The notes below the pieces were generated by a model that had not been told where the DNA came from, did not search any database, and saw nothing but the letters and a program-made list of their open reading frames with translations. A program made the translations under genes and the position numbers. This document shows positions 21,501-31,000 of a stretch of DNA of 64,000 bases, one piece after another; position 1 is the first letter of the stretch; each line of letters begins with the position of its first letter. The stretch is from a bacterium (GTDB lineage Bacteria; Margulisbacteria; Marinamargulisbacteria; SXXA01): NCBI GenBank assembly GCA_947465765.1, contig CANIAP010000006.1, positions 1 through 64,000 on the forward strand, written 5' to 3'.

Positions 21501-22329
21501 GATCATCCCCAAATGAGGCTTTTGCTTCTGTTTTGGCACCTGAAAATGCCCCGACAAGTTCAGCTTCCGAATGGGCAACTCGCATCCCTTTTCCGCCACC
21601 CCCGCTAACGGCTTTAACCAAAACTGGATACCCCATTTTTGAGGCTTCCGCCGTTGCGTCCTCGAGGCTATTCAATACCTCGGTTCCGGGCACCACCGGC
21701 GCACCCACTTTAATGGCAATTTCCCGGGCCGTGGTTTTATCTCCCAAATTGGCTACAACTTTAGGTTCTGGACCCAAGACATAAATTCCATTGGTGCGAA
21801 ATTCCGTATGGGCGGGGGTACTTTCAGACCAAAAGCCCCATCCTGGCCACACATGTTTGACGTTATGGGTTTTGGCAATTTTCACCAAATCGGAAATTTT
21901 AAGATACGCCGAGGCGTCGGATTCCTTTAATTCCACCACGCGATCCGCCAAGTCAAAGGGGGTATCCCCTTTCGCGACCACCTGAACAGTTTTGATTCCC
22001 ATTCCGTGCGCAGTGCGAATAAATCGCGCCGCCGAAGAACCCCGATTGGCCACCAACACCGTATCTCCGGGCTTCAATGTTTCAGGAATCGGAAATTCGA
22101 GAGAGTGCCTCGCGATTACGGAGGGAACTATGGACCCAAGACGCAATTGTTGACTCGAAAATCCCCGTGCAGCCATTGAGGCAAGGGATGAAACGGATGG
22201 AGTTCCCGTATTGAATGGAAGCATTGCTTGAACCGGAATTCGGCGAGCGATCGAACTAGAATTTGAGAAAAAACGACTTAAAACTGGCGCTACACTGCGC
22301 GCAGCCCCCACGCTACCAACACCCAACAT
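18544..22329 (-). CDS. pyc: Pyruvate-carboxylase-type biotin enzyme with presequence-like N-terminus
   Basis: About 1261 aa with the order biotin carboxylase, carboxyltransferase, biotin carrier. Seen: KAVSGGGGKGMR, FMEVNTRLQVEHPITE, the carboxyltransferase metal motif GFHSHDAMG with the lysine in IKDAQGM, and the biotinyl site EVMKMQ about 35 residues from the end. The loop usually reading RDAHQSLLATR is RDLGQTAIANR, so the transferase is divergent and pyruvate as substrate is likely but not certain. I prefer the ATG at 22327-22329 (AGGG 5 nt upstream) to the GTG at 22377. Either way about 75-90 residues rich in Ser, Arg and Ala and free of Asp/Glu precede the first domain, like a mitochondrial targeting signal. 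Confidence 0.88.
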   Translation of the reverse strand: MLGVGSVGAARSVAPVLSRFFSNSSSIARRIPVQAMLPFNTGTPSVSSLASMAARGFSSQQLRLGSIVPSVIARHSLEFPIPETLKPGDTVLVANRGSSAARFIRTAHGMGIKTVQVVAKGDTPFDLADRVVELKESDASAYLKISDLVKIAKTHNVKHVWPGWGFWSESTPAHTEFRTNGIYVLGPEPKVVANLGDKTTAREIAIKVGAPVVPGTEVLNSLEDATAEASKMGYPVLVKAVSGGGGKGMRVAHSEAELVGAFSGAKTEAKASFGDDRVFLEKFVNTKIKHIEVQILGDLHGNVRHLGTRHCSVQRRNQKVLEEAPAPTEYHYLAEIAVRIVKEAGYSGAGTVEFIVDEEGDAYFMEVNTRLQVEHPITEQIHTGLDLVKAQIQVAMGQPLSVILEGVSRRDVHAIETRLIKETLMPVNGVWNTFPVPGVFSRAAWPVGINIRVEGNTRTPSISDGFDSNFGAVIATGATRNEAIRTIQRGLMEGYFGGSKDTNSSFLHAILSQPDFADPKKIHIKWLEAQMATAEFQIQVHDPKNPINFQAQLDLLGTYVAEASVNGSVISGGVNAVPKDLAPALPVPEFPVTPTWPLFGKFFTDAGGGVPGSVAVVAAWKAAAAKGQMLLGNTRYRDLGQTAIANRDGEHEKQMSASYMDQLPWAWLEIGGGANTHSDLKFKLQDPIETTSTLKKLLPNQVTSGLARDIAVVAYGDTPLDDEAVSEIYKTLSVDGGIQKLRIFQGMNDIGRLKKAVLAAASTGAILDISMVFHKRYTSEDYAKFLGEMFRFAKEHEFSDRVIFTIKDAQGMIGMEELHKMKDVPRLLDLACGEPQLIGFHSHDAMGVTAAVVAKSAEYGFRHGDVANEKLVTTNTQPAVSQVVQLLKGTPHDTHFPLEHLDPLADHDRSVRRLWAPLMPENEITSSQVQTYGLPPGMINNVRQQYISAGGKPTEFRRFLEIYGMVLTDITGTTGVTPYSKDAGEIALWVLLSDSAGKIKTLVDIAKFIVANAAKAPNSTKNLFRGEKGVAQFEFHPEVEAAFKALSADQVPQMKAPSGDYQSRITARTQALEVKYSRRIPRYLAVLEDMFPGDVEALLQHEQKFGIYTGTLPLQIKLRGLQVGEALTLPDVAGKLVRFKLLHQSEPDAKGVRQVMMSIQDRVVTIGVTDKKAVAARGTSALSVKIVESPGPGDVVAPMPGKMIALKITDGATVEKGTPVAVLEVMKMQTILTADKSGKVSFVGCSEGMTVVAGQLIMEIN

Positions 22330-22500
22330 ATGGTCCCTACTTTCAACTTGAGTCTGCAGCCCCTTTGCCGCAAACACCCCTGAGAATCCCCCTTATGGGA
22401 CACCTGGAATGCCTTAGGTTCATTCTACATTTCAGTACGAATATAGCCGCTCACGACAATGAACGACCGAGAAACAATAGCGGGGGAATTGGGGGGACGT

Positions 22501-22576
22501 CAACGTCAGGGAGAAGGGGAAGAAACCCCATTTGACGTTGATTTAAGTCCCCACCTCGTATCGGAAGAGGTAGGGA
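22501..22576 (-). terminator. Two consecutive RNA hairpins downstream of the 1336-aa gene
   Basis: Immediately after the stop at 22578 the transcript can form CCTACCTC...GAGGTGGG (about 22551-22576). It can then form an 8-bp stem CAACGTCA/TGACGTTG (22501-22508 with 22533-22540) that encloses a second 4-bp GGGG/CCCC stem. No clear T-run follows. It may be a factor-dependent terminator, an mRNA 3'-end stabiliser, or leader structure of the carboxylase gene. Confidence 0.45.
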
Positions 22577-22577
22577 T

Positions 22578-25500
22578 CTAGGGAGGGGGTGTGGTCGATC
22601 GGTTACCTACAGGCGATTCAGACATTTCAACAGAAGCATCAGGACGCCTCGGCGAGGGGCTGCCAGAAAAGAGGTTTACAATTCTTCGGCGAAACATTCC
22701 CCAAAAACCTAGATTAGCAACCACCGGTGTTACTCCAGGCGCCACAGATGAAGGAGATCGTAGTTCAAGATCCGAATCAGCATTTTCCTGAACATGCCCA
22801 ACAAATTCGTTAAGGGTCATTGAGGGGGGAGCGATTACGTCTTGCGTACCATTTCCATGAAGCGGTGAGCTAGGTTCTGATGCAAGGTCAAGCGAATTAC
22901 CATGATAAATGGCAGAACCACCTACCAGAACACCCTCTTCATCGCCGTGATTAGGTCTGTCAAAAAATTGGCCTGCCCCACCAGCCTCGTCGTCACTATC
23001 TTCTTCAAACAACCGTCTGCTAAGTGATACCAGGTTAACTAAGGCCGAAGAAGACTCAGCATGCTCAGGATTCGCGACAGCCGTGACACGACGTTCCAAC
23101 ACTCCTTTTACTTCTTCTATTTCTGAAGGTGTGTGGCTAGACGACGATCGTGAACTACCGCCGGAAGGAAGAGCCAAGGGTGATGATGCACCAGGACTCA
23201 GTAAATCTAAACGTGTTGAAATCGCTTCAGAAGAAGCTCCAAACAACGGGCTTAGTGGTGGTGAAACAGATTCCAGTCTCTGCATAGGGCCTTGGACTTG
23301 AGTTACAGAAAGGGGACTCAACCTGGAAGGGGAACTCGGAGATAATGAGGAAACTAAGTTCTCACTAAGTTTATTCACGCGGTCACTAAATGCCTTAATC
23401 TCCGCTTGAAACTGACGGTACTCTGCTGCCTCGAGGTCCGAGTCCGACTTTTTATCGCCGACATTCCCGGGTGCCGCTCCGGCAAGCACGCTTGGTAGAA
23501 GAACACTTACCGATGGAAACAACGAACTACCAATTTCTGAAGGTGTGGGACTAGACGCCCCACTACTTTGGTTGGCCGACTTATAAGATTTTTCAGAAGC
23601 CGAACTCTCGCTCCTATCATCATCAAACTCAGACTGGGCCGACTCAAACAAATCCCCATCGATAGTACTGCCGGCACTGGATGGCCGTGTAGGCGCTTTC
23701 GGTGACCCGGCCCGAGCAGCACCATCTTCCTGAACCCGCACATCAATTTCGGCAGTAGTCTCAGCGGAAGAGAAAATTGGTCGAAAAATTGCATTTAACC
23801 TATTAGGATTTGACGATCCATTTTGGTCACTAGTTGGTTGAGGCAACGGACTATCATTTACCAAATTGTCTGAATAAGAATGATTAATCTCGACATCCCT
23901 GACTAAACTTTCCAGCACTTCTTCTATTTCTGAAGGTGTTGACATCACTGCAGAAGAAGAAATCTCGTCGCAACGAACTTTTCGAAACAACGGGCTTAGT
24001 GGTCGTGAAACAGATTCCGGTCTCTGCATAAGGCGGCCTTGGACTTGGCCTTGGGTTACAGAAAGGGGACTCAACCTGGAAGCGGGGCTCGAAGGTAATG
24101 AGGCAAGAGTATGCCGTAGTGTCGAGTCTACTAAACTCAATTCACGATGCAATTCCTGATCAGCAACCGGGTCAACAAAATGATCTATATTTAAATTTAA
24201 TGAGGACAACGGAGAAGCTGAAGAAATTTGTTCCCGCAGTGTCGAATTTATTGAAATTATTTTAGACAAAAGTTCATCATCACCATCGCTGCCACTGCCG
24301 GTAGACTGCTTCGCTAAAGCATCCTTGGCAAGCAGTTTTCCTACCAGTAGATTCCATTTTTCCAGTGTATCATCACCACTACTGGATGAAGTTGAGCCCA
24401 TGGACGCCGAACCAGTGGAGAATTTTGCCAACATTCCTCTGACATTTGGTCCAAACGACTTTTTTTTCTTTTGACCTACTTCAAGGCTTTTATTAAAACT
24501 ACGTTGAATCCTCTTTTTTTCCTCTGGCGACGCGCAGTCCCATCGCTCCTTAGGATAATAAAAAGGTTTTACATCGCTCCCTACTTCTATACGGACATAA
24601 ACCTTTTCGTCCGGCAAATATGAAACTTTATTTCCCTTTGTCTCATGTATAGGGGTCCTCGGTCGGACAACATGTGAAGGCACACTACCCCGTGCAGACC
24701 TTCTCTGAGTGCGTTCGGGGTTAGGTTTCTTCGCAGCTTCATTATTTGTTGAGGAATTCCAACCTTGTTTTGATTTTTTGCCACCGGCGCCAGTCCCGCT
24801 AGGCGACGATAGTGAACTCCCGCTGCCACTACCGGCGACACTAACTAAAGGTCGATGAACATTTACCGCTTCACCTGAGTCGGACGAGCTTAACGAAGAA
24901 GAATCAGAATCCTCTTCGCCAGGATCGAAAAATCTTGACGTCTCGGATGGATTTGAGCGTCCATACCCCGAGTCTGCTCTGTCATTTGGGCCAGTAAGGA
25001 GTTCCAGGTAACCGAGCTCGTTTGTGCCAGATCGGACACCCGCAAATAAAAGTTCATCATGATTAGACGAAGATCCACTTGAGATAGATGACGATCGTGA
25101 ACGCCCTCTACCAGACTCACCTCGGCCGAACCCACCGACTGCGCCTCCGCCCACTACACCTGAGCCATATTCTTCTGGAAACAAATCACTTCCAGTAGAG
25201 GTATCATCATCACGCCCCCTGTCATGACCGTCGATACTAGCCTCAGATGAACCTCTTTCGACAAGAAAACGTGCTACGTTGTCTGCACCCATTACATCAC
25301 TGGCGGCTGAAGGATTATCACCAGACCGATCAGCAGGACGTTTAATTCTTAAAATATCCGCAGAGTCAAAGTTTCGGTGTTGTACCAAATCTCTTAAAAT
25401 TTGTGCAAACATGGGGGCAGAATCATTCCAATTAGTGGCCAATTCCGCCAATTGTGATTTTGCGCCACGAATCGGATTGAGTTTAAAGGTAAACGAGGTG

Positions 25501-26588
25501 TCTTCGTCGATAAAGGGGCGCACCAATTGTGCAAGAATATCCTTCGCCAACGATTTATTTGACTCAGACACACACGCCAACAGATCCCGTGTCGCTTCGG
25601 TACATTGGGTTTCTTGGACGGATTTGAAAATAAGTTGTGACTTTAGTTGAGTAACAATTGACCCTGTGGGGTCCAAAATATCACTGGCATTCACCCTAGA
25701 TGGAAATAACGAACTGATATCCAATTTTTGAGGATCCGCAACTTTCGCATTAGTAAATACATGATCATAGTTTTCGATCATCACTCTCGCCATGTCGGGC
25801 CCGACCCACTGATCCAACGATTTACACAGTTCATTGAGGCGCTTTTGGGAGTTTCCCGATCTATCAAACTCGCGTTTAGCCACCTCTGCGACATTTTTAA
25901 TAAATTCGAATTGAGGGGAATGATCTCTTTGAAGATTTATAATAAAAGCCTTAGTTAGTTTCGCCCTTTCGGAAGGGGACGATGCTCTGGCCACATTCTT
26001 TTTAGTATCACTGAGTTCCCGGCGGGTACTATCAGATAATCCGTTATTCACCGATGCGCCCGCGTGGATAATCAACCATTCCACAAACGCCTGATGAACC
26101 TGAGGCGCGGCCTCTTTAAGAATATGTAAAAATCGGCCTCGAGTCTCTTCCGGAACCTGGCTATATTGCTTATGTAGCCCTTCCATATAAGCACCGTTGC
26201 CGTAGTTGGAAAATAGAGGATTTGGAGTCTCAGTCTGCTCGGTAAGACGCCTCAATAAGTGATCGTAATGACCAGAAAACGTTGGGATACTCTGCGAAAA
26301 TCGGGAAGGGGTTACCACCGATGGGATCGACAGTGTTGTATTGTTTTTAAGCCATAGACTCTGATTTTGAGTCAGCTGAGAAGGCAAGTTGCCCATCGTG
26401 AATGAGCCCCTGGCTACCCCCTTACTTATAATTTTACCTAATTTTTCAAATTTATTACGGTCGGCGTTGGGGCCGGTACTCAAACTAGGTTTAGTAAAAT
26501 AAGCTACATATCCATTATCAGTATTTAATCGTACTGCCGCTCTAGCGGTTTGCCTTGCGGGCATCCCCGGAACACATGATGTAAACAC
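22578..26588 (-). CDS. 1336-aa Ser-rich repetitive protein of unknown function (effector candidate)
   Basis: No family is recognised. Residues 1-440 are ordered and helix-rich; the rest is Ser/Asp/Glu-rich and probably disordered. It contains a duplicated module of about 250 residues (near 840-890 and 1090-1155): SPLSVTQ...PLSPLF...TPSEIEEV. The C-terminus has a hydrophobic/basic stretch FWGMFRRRIVNLF. There is no classical signal peptide. The start is GTG (26586-26588). It is supported by AAAGGGAGA at the same spacing as in the neighbouring gene that starts at 27319, whose 5' region it shares. The shared upstream motif, disorder and eukaryote-like look suggest a secreted or surface protein; function is unknown. 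Confidence 0.8.
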   Translation of the reverse strand: MFTSCVPGMPARQTARAAVRLNTDNGYVAYFTKPSLSTGPNADRNKFEKLGKIISKGVARGSFTMGNLPSQLTQNQSLWLKNNTTLSIPSVVTPSRFSQSIPTFSGHYDHLLRRLTEQTETPNPLFSNYGNGAYMEGLHKQYSQVPEETRGRFLHILKEAAPQVHQAFVEWLIIHAGASVNNGLSDSTRRELSDTKKNVARASSPSERAKLTKAFIINLQRDHSPQFEFIKNVAEVAKREFDRSGNSQKRLNELCKSLDQWVGPDMARVMIENYDHVFTNAKVADPQKLDISSLFPSRVNASDILDPTGSIVTQLKSQLIFKSVQETQCTEATRDLLACVSESNKSLAKDILAQLVRPFIDEDTSFTFKLNPIRGAKSQLAELATNWNDSAPMFAQILRDLVQHRNFDSADILRIKRPADRSGDNPSAASDVMGADNVARFLVERGSSEASIDGHDRGRDDDTSTGSDLFPEEYGSGVVGGGAVGGFGRGESGRGRSRSSSISSGSSSNHDELLFAGVRSGTNELGYLELLTGPNDRADSGYGRSNPSETSRFFDPGEEDSDSSSLSSSDSGEAVNVHRPLVSVAGSGSGSSLSSPSGTGAGGKKSKQGWNSSTNNEAAKKPNPERTQRRSARGSVPSHVVRPRTPIHETKGNKVSYLPDEKVYVRIEVGSDVKPFYYPKERWDCASPEEKKRIQRSFNKSLEVGQKKKKSFGPNVRGMLAKFSTGSASMGSTSSSSGDDTLEKWNLLVGKLLAKDALAKQSTGSGSDGDDELLSKIISINSTLREQISSASPLSSLNLNIDHFVDPVADQELHRELSLVDSTLRHTLASLPSSPASRLSPLSVTQGQVQGRLMQRPESVSRPLSPLFRKVRCDEISSSAVMSTPSEIEEVLESLVRDVEINHSYSDNLVNDSPLPQPTSDQNGSSNPNRLNAIFRPIFSSAETTAEIDVRVQEDGAARAGSPKAPTRPSSAGSTIDGDLFESAQSEFDDDRSESSASEKSYKSANQSSGASSPTPSEIGSSLFPSVSVLLPSVLAGAAPGNVGDKKSDSDLEAAEYRQFQAEIKAFSDRVNKLSENLVSSLSPSSPSRLSPLSVTQVQGPMQRLESVSPPLSPLFGASSEAISTRLDLLSPGASSPLALPSGGSSRSSSSHTPSEIEEVKGVLERRVTAVANPEHAESSSALVNLVSLSRRLFEEDSDDEAGGAGQFFDRPNHGDEEGVLVGGSAIYHGNSLDLASEPSSPLHGNGTQDVIAPPSMTLNEFVGHVQENADSDLELRSPSSVAPGVTPVVANLGFWGMFRRRIVNLFSGSPSPRRPDASVEMSESPVGNRSTTPPP

Positions 26589-26633
26589 AGTATCTCTTCT
26601 CCCTTTAATTCAAAAAAAATTTTGCTTTATAAG

Positions 26634-26662
26634 TTATCGGAATATTTCCAAAATAAATTTCA
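26634..26662 (-). promoter_or_regulatory. Sigma-28/sigma-D-like promoter of the 1336-aa gene
   Basis: On the minus strand TGAAATT (26656-26662) is followed after 15 nt by CCGATAA (26634-26640), 46 nt before the GTG start. CCGATAA is the core of the FliA/sigma-D -10 box. The same motif at the same internal spacing precedes the genes starting at 27319 and 58155. Confidence 0.6.
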
Positions 26663-26668
26663 AAAATC

Positions 26669-27319
26669 TTAGGGACCGAAGGGTCTGATTGGAAAATGGG
26701 GTTGACTCAGCGGTGCTTCAGATAAGGACCTCTCCCTATTAGCCGCAGATTGTTTTTTATTTTCAATCCGAAATCTGGCCACAGTACTCGCCGCCGAAAC
26801 TAGGTCACTGTTGCCCGAAGCCAATTGTCCGTCAATATATCCAGTCAAAAAGCTTTGGACATCATTATCTATCTCACAAGAGCATTTCCCTTCAATCAGC
26901 TTTAGCACAAATCTGGGAAAGATGAATTCGCGATTTTTTTTGGCAAAATTCTTCAAATCAATCTCCTCTGGCATCACTTCACCGGGAGCTAAAGACTCCT
27001 CCACCAACTGATGAAATGGACTAAAAGGGCCCACAGGATGAACATGGATGTCATGTAATGAGACCATTGGGACAGTAGTGCGTTCCAGAGGCGGCTCAGT
27101 GAGCGTCTTAAACGATTCGCTAGCAGACCGAATTTCAAGTAGTCGCGATTCAATTGGCCCCAAACGCGGCTCACTGCCGGCCCCTTGCACCCCAACAGAC
27201 CGCCCCGAAGCAATGGGTACACCTAAAGGTTTTATAGATTTTTTGGCATCATTTGGTCGCGCTGCCACTGTAACGGTTGGTATTGCCGACACGATAGACG
27301 GATTTAATATTCCGTACAT
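26669..27319 (-). CDS. 216-aa protein of unknown function, shares promoter type with its neighbour
   Basis: No family is recognised and no signal peptide or membrane segment is seen. The N-terminal third is low in acidic residues and probably flexible. Residues about 95-185 look folded (ELVEE, NFAKKNREFIFPRFVLKLIEG, a CSC motif, VQSFLTGYIDGQLASG). The ATG at 27319 follows AAAGGGAGA at good spacing. Its 5' region is nearly the same as that of the 1336-aa gene downstream, so it is likely expressed together with it though from its own promoter. Confidence 0.72.
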   Translation of the reverse strand: MYGILNPSIVSAIPTVTVAARPNDAKKSIKPLGVPIASGRSVGVQGAGSEPRLGPIESRLLEIRSASESFKTLTEPPLERTTVPMVSLHDIHVHPVGPFSPFHQLVEESLAPGEVMPEEIDLKNFAKKNREFIFPRFVLKLIEGKCSCEIDNDVQSFLTGYIDGQLASGNSDLVSAASTVARFRIENKKQSAANRERSLSEAPLSQPHFPIRPFGP

Positions 27320-27363
27320 AATAAAATGTCTCCCTTTAATTCAAATAACCTGTGACCTAGATA

Positions 27364-27392
27364 TTATCGGAATATTACCAAAATAAATTTCA
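27364..27392 (-). promoter_or_regulatory. Sigma-28/sigma-D-like promoter of the 216-aa gene
   Basis: Minus-strand TGAAATT (27386-27392), 15 nt, CCGATAA (27364-27370), 45 nt before the ATG. Over this block and the ribosome site (TTTGAATTAAAGGGAGA) it is almost identical to the upstream region of the 1336-aa gene. The 20 nt between differ. Confidence 0.6.
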
Positions 27393-27424
27393 GAAAATTT
27401 CGATATTCATGGTTCGATGTTCAT

Positions 27425-27511
27425 GGTTCAACGTTTTGGGTTACCCGTTCCGTCCCCACCAATGTATATCGTTACCCACCGATCATCCCGGTTACGGTTC
27501 AACGTTTTGGG
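27425..27511. repeat. Direct repeat GGTTCAACGTTTTGGG, two copies
   Basis: The 16-bp sequence occurs at 27425-27440 and 27496-27511 in otherwise gene-free, AT-rich DNA just before a REP-like palindrome. It belongs to the mobile-element debris of the 27.4-28.0 kb region. Confidence 0.6.
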
Positions 27512-27533
27512 GAGACGCAATATTTTGCGTCTC
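27512..27533. repeat. REP-like palindrome GAGACGCAA-TATT-TTGCGTCTC
   Basis: A perfect 9-bp inverted repeat with a 4-nt loop. Half-copies recur at 27940-27948 (GAGACGCAA, inside the end of the RAYT fragment) and at 44672-44680 (TTGCGTCTC followed by TACAA, as here). REP palindromes are the usual substrates of RAYT enzymes, and a RAYT fragment starts about 100 bp away. Confidence 0.7.
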
Positions 27534-27636
27534 TACAATCCACAAACCAAACGGATAAAATTTAAATATCATTTTTTACAAAATAATTTTATAATCAACA
27601 TTGCATATAATAATTTTCTTATTGCATGGATCAAAA

Positions 27637-27951
27637 ATGTCCGCCACAAAATTTCAAAATAAATATCGAATTCAAAGTACACGACACCCATCGTGGAATT
27701 ACGCCAACTCCGGTTTTTATTTTGTGACAATTTGCACCCAATTCAGACGCCCCTATTTTGGAAAAATCAAGGAAAAAACCATGCAGTTATCCGACATGGG
27801 CCGAGCGGCCATGAAATATTGGGCTGATATTCCAACCCATTTTCCAAGGGTAATTCTGGATACCTTTATCGTTTTGCCAGATCACGTTCACGGATTATTG
27901 CAATTGACCGACATATCCGTACCCGTATCCGTATCCGTGGAGACGCAATAA
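27637..27951 (+). pseudogene. Truncated REP-associated tyrosine transposase (RAYT, Y1/HUH)
   Basis: About 104 aa of a TnpA_REP-type protein. The N-terminus reads STRHPSWNYANSGFYFVTIC (the usual YFVTICT motif), followed by RPYFGKI and the HUH metal motif LPDHVHGLLQL. The usual C-terminal part with the catalytic Tyr helix is absent; the frame ends in VSVSVETQ, encoded by ATCCGT repeats and a half REP. The protein should be inactive. Likely start is the ATG at 27637. Confidence 0.8.
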
Positions 27952-28074
27952 TGTGTTGAAGCATTCAAAAAAATGATTTTTAAATTATTTTTATCATAAA
28001 GCCCGTTTAATTATTGGTGTAAACGGCCCCCACCCATGTGTCGTTTTATTTTCCGATTATGATACCCTTACCTC
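27952..28074. other. Short intergenic region before putA
   Basis: It contains no gene. TATGATAC at about 28058-28065 could be a -10 box for putA, but no clear -35 is seen. Confidence 0.3.
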
Positions 28075-31000
28075 ATGTCATTTCCTCTAAAAAATGTATC
28101 GATATTAGATCAGCTGAGCGCGCTTCCCCTGGAACTCCCCAAAGCCACCGACGGCATCATCAATTTGGCAAGTGAACTCATGAAGTTGGCCATTCGCAAT
28201 CGGTCCCCCGAGGAACGACGTAGCTACCTAATGACCCGGCAACTTATCCAATCTCCGGCAAACAAACGCTGGGCTGCACAGGTGACCGACATCTTGTTTC
28301 GGACCTCCGATTCAACCAAAACACGTCGCGCACTATCGCGGATCACTCGATCTGTCGGGATCCCCACTTTTTTACCCAAACTCCATCAAATCGGACTCCG
28401 ACTATTCGACTTTGCCCCCCCATTTTTAACCGATTTCATCGTGGAACAGGCCCGCGCCATCACCCGTTCCCACTTCAGAACCGTCGTATTGTCTCAAATT
28501 CCGACCCAATCCGATGGCCCTACTCGCAACTTTAATATTCTGGGGGAAGCCATACTCGGGAATACAGAAGCCGCCATTAAACGGGCGTATTACAACCAAC
28601 TCCTCGCCCATCCCAATTGCGATTATATCTCCGTCAAAATATCGTCTCTAGTTCCCCAATTATCCCTACTCGACTTTGACCGAAGCATCGATACCATCGC
28701 AGCCCCACTGAGGGAACTCTACCGAGCCGCAATGGCGGCCTCCCCCCACAAAACAGTGACCCTCGACATGGAAGAATACAAAGACCTCTTGCTCACCGTT
28801 GGCGTATTCAAAAAGGTACTCAGTGAACCCGAGTTTTGGACCTACCGAGGCGGAATTGTCATCCAAGCGTACCTACCTGATTCTACATCGGTCTTTGAGG
28901 CGCTCAGAGACTGGGCCATTCATCGTTATCACGACGGGGGCGGGAAAATCAGAATTCGGATCGTCAAAGGCGCCAACCGTGCAATGGAATTTGTGGAGTC
29001 CGAAATTTCGGGCCATCCCTATCCTCTCTTCACCGACAAAAAACAGACCGATGCTCATTTTAAGACACTCATATTGGCCGGCTGTACCCCCGACGCAAAA
29101 GACGCCATCGATCTGGGCATCGCCACCCATAATTGTTTTGATTTAACATTTGGACTTTGGGTCCAACGCCATCATCACCCCAACGTTATGATCGAAATGC
29201 TCCAAGGCATGGCGGATGACTGGGTCCGAACACTCGTATCCCTAGATATCCCGGTCTTGGTGTACTCGCCTCTGGCCGACAATCGTCACTATCTTCACGC
29301 GGTCGCATACCTCATCCGACGCTTGGACGAAAATACAGGCCCCGATCACTTCTTGGGTGTTGCCCATTCCGTTATCCCCGAGGACATCCACTGGAACCAC
29401 ATGGCCTTTTTATTTCGAGCCTCCATTTCCCTCATGAACTCCCTTGACACACGCAGTCGACGTCAACTCCCGTCCGTCGTCCCTGTCCGAAAATCCGACG
29501 CCCCACTCCGTTCAGACTTCCTAATGAGTCCGTCGGGATATCAAAATACCGCCGACTCCGACTGGACCCAACCCCCCGTTGTTGCCCGATGGACCCGCCA
29601 ACAATCATCCCCCTACGCGTTTCCTCAGGCGCATTTGGCGACGGATGAGCAAATTCAGGCAACGATTCAAACAGCGACCACCGCACTGCCCGCATGGCAG
29701 CAGTCCCCCAATCGGTCGGACATCCTACTTAAAGTCGCAGACTCGGTAGAATCCCATCGGTTAAATTTGATCCAGGCCATCACAATGGCGGTTCATAAAA
29801 CCGCAATCGAAGCCGATGTTGAAGTCAGCGAATGCGTCGATTTCATCCGATATTATTGTCAATTGGCCATCGATATCGCCGACGGAATCGGCCATTCGCC
29901 AGAAGGAAAAGGGCCCGCCGTCGTCTGTCCCCCGTGGAATTTTCCAGCGTCGATCGCGGTAGGGGCTATTTCGGCGAACTTAGTGGTCGGAAATACCGTA
30001 ATATTTAAGCCCGCCCCCGAAGCCATTGGGGTAGGATGGGATTTGGCTCAATTATTTTGGAACGCCGGAGTCCCTCGCGATGTCTTCCAATTCATCACCC
30101 TCAACGACGATTCCCAGGGCCAATTACTGATTCAAGCCCCCCCCATTTCAACGGTGATGTTAACCGGCAGTACCGCCACCGGGCGATTGTTTTTAGACTG
30201 GCGCCCAGAGTTGAATTTGATCGCCGAAACCGGTGGTAAAAACACAATGATCGTATCCAGTCTCTGCGACCGAGATCTGGCGATTAAAGATATTGTGCAA
30301 TCCGCCTTTGGATTTTCGGGCCAAAAATGCAGCGCGACTAGCCTCGTAATTCTCGATGCCCCCCTTTACGACGACCCCACATTCATCACCCACCTTAAAG
30401 AAGCGGTGGCGGCATTACCGGTCGGCGACGGGTCTCAGTTACCCACAACCGTGGTTCCCTTGATTCATCCCCCCAATGCCGCGTTACGCCATTCATTAAC
30501 GACTTTAGATGAAGGAGAGGAATGGATCGTCACTCCCAAAGAATTTGCCCCTAATGTATGGGGCCCCGGAGTAAAGCGTGGCGTTACCCCAAGTTCATCG
30601 ACGTTTTGCAACGAATTGTTTGGCCCAATTTTAGGCCTCGTTCGCGCCGTATCAATCACCGAGGCGATCTCCATTGCAAACCAGACGCCCTATGGCCTGA
30701 CTGCGGGCATCCATTCGCTGGATCCCGAGGAAATTACCCAGTGGATCACGTCGATTCAGGCCGGAAATCTATATGTCAATCGGACGACTACCGGCGCCAT
30801 TGTCGGACGGCAACCCTTCGGTGGCACCAAGGCCAGCAGCATCGGAAATGGCCTCAAGGCCGGCGGACCGTTATATCTCACCCCACTGACCCACCCCGTA
30901 AGGTTCAATAATCTTAACCATTACGTAGCCCATCTCACCCACTGGATCAAAAAAATGACCCAGCGGCATTCGTGTAGCACCCTGTCCGGGCAAGCCAATC

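Noticed and set aside
27909-27940. Short ATCCGT repeats as a possible CRISPR or VNTR
   Set aside because: Only a few 6-bp units, no spacers and no cas genes; they form the decayed end of the RAYT fragment.
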